From an uncultured Sphingomonadaceae bacterium (GTDB lineage Bacteria; Pseudomonadota; Alphaproteobacteria; Sphingomonadales; Sphingomonadaceae): a stretch of 7,204 bases of DNA. Under the pieces are notes generated by a model that was not told the origin of the DNA, did no database searches, and saw nothing but the letters and a program-made list of their open reading frames with translations. Made by a program: the position numbers and the translations under genes. The number at the start of each line of letters is the position of its first letter. Position 1 is the stretch's first letter. Below are positions 7,069 through 7,204 of the stretch, one piece after another. The DNA lies in the NCBI GenBank assembly GCA_938003725.1, contig CALKXX010000003.1, positions 1 to 7,204 of the forward strand, in the 5' to 3' direction.

Positions 7069-7204
7069 ATGAGAATATATGCCGCTTTTGAAAAACCCGT
7101 TGTCATGCGCCCGGAAGATATGGAGTGGGTGCCGTCCTCCTGCCGGAGAAGGTAGAGCGAAACCTACATTATGAGCGGCAGCATAAGCGATGAACATGGT
7201 CATT
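7069..7204 (+). pseudogene. Decayed ChrR-like cupin gene, cut by the window edge
   Basis: One frame from ATG at 7069 reads MRIYAAFEKPVV...DMEWVPS for 28 codons, then hits TAG at 7153-7155. The same frame goes on as SETYIMSGSISDEHGH to the window edge. The first part resembles the N-terminus of ChrR-type cupins (a short strand, then W-x-PSP), and the second resembles their middle (E-E-x-x-hydrophobic-L-x-G-x-F-x-DEHG). In intact members about 30-40 residues, with the His-rich metal-binding motif, separate these parts; here only a few codons do. This suggests an internal deletion plus a stop. Intact proteins of this type bind metal and act as anti-sigma partners or oxygenase-like enzymes; this copy could do neither. 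The ATG at 7056 has the better-spaced GGAG but opens only an 11-codon frame. The family link is from memory and the rest lies outside the window. Confidence 0.45.

Noticed and set aside
7056..7091. An 11-codon frame (ATG at 7056) with GGAG well placed upstream, possible leader peptide
   Set aside because: It has no run of regulatory codons and no attenuator hairpin follows; it overlaps the cupin remnant, so chance is the simpler reading.
6921..7106. A 61-codon minus-strand frame covering the transporter start
   Set aside because: It mostly overlaps the transporter and the cupin remnant in another frame and resembles no protein family I know.
1..7204. Signs of a defence island, prophage, transposon or CRISPR array
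   Set aside because: No transposase, integrase, terminal repeats, spaced direct repeats or toxin-antitoxin pair is visible; all long genes are ordinary chromosomal families.

Overview
The window looks like chromosomal DNA from an alphaproteobacterium, most likely a marine-type sphingomonad (order Sphingomonadales). The grounds are moderate GC content by eye, a class I rather than class II lysyl-tRNA synthetase, a long DinG-like helicase whose N-terminus reads like alphaproteobacterial relatives, and an NnrU membrane protein. The taxonomic call rests on remembered protein families, not on a search. Coding density is very high. No rRNA, tRNA, CRISPR array, insertion sequence or phage gene is visible.

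Left half (39-3883, minus strand): three genes read leftward, in transcription order NnrU-family membrane protein, DinG/XPD-type iron-sulphur DNA helicase, SixA-type histidine phosphatase. They are separated by 3 bp and by a 4-bp ATGA overlap, so they almost certainly form one transcription unit with translational coupling. Its promoter must lie in the 96-bp divergent gap 3884-3979.

Middle (3980-6052, plus strand): class I lysyl-tRNA synthetase, then 9 bp later a one-domain asparaginase-like protein. The synthetase is complete, with its HIGH-like and KMSKS-like signatures. The asparaginase-like protein keeps the N-terminal catalytic Thr and Thr-Asp-Lys elements but stops before the usual C-terminal domain.

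Right part (6055-7204): a YeeE/YedE-family (sulphur-compound transport) membrane protein on the minus strand converges on the asparaginase gene with only 2 bp between the stop codons. A 6-bp stem with a GAAA tetraloop lies in the last codons of the transporter. Divergent from the transporter, at the right edge, is what appears to be a decayed ChrR-like cupin gene. Two segments in one frame resemble the start and the middle of that family, but an in-frame TAG lies between them and the central metal-binding part is missing. A TTGACA-type promoter candidate overlaps the transporter's predicted TTG start.

I found no convincing new defence or mobile system. The most interesting points are the single-domain asparaginase paired with class I LysRS, a possible dead exonuclease domain on the helicase, the cupin remnant, and the transporter that lacks a cysteine in its C-terminal signature.
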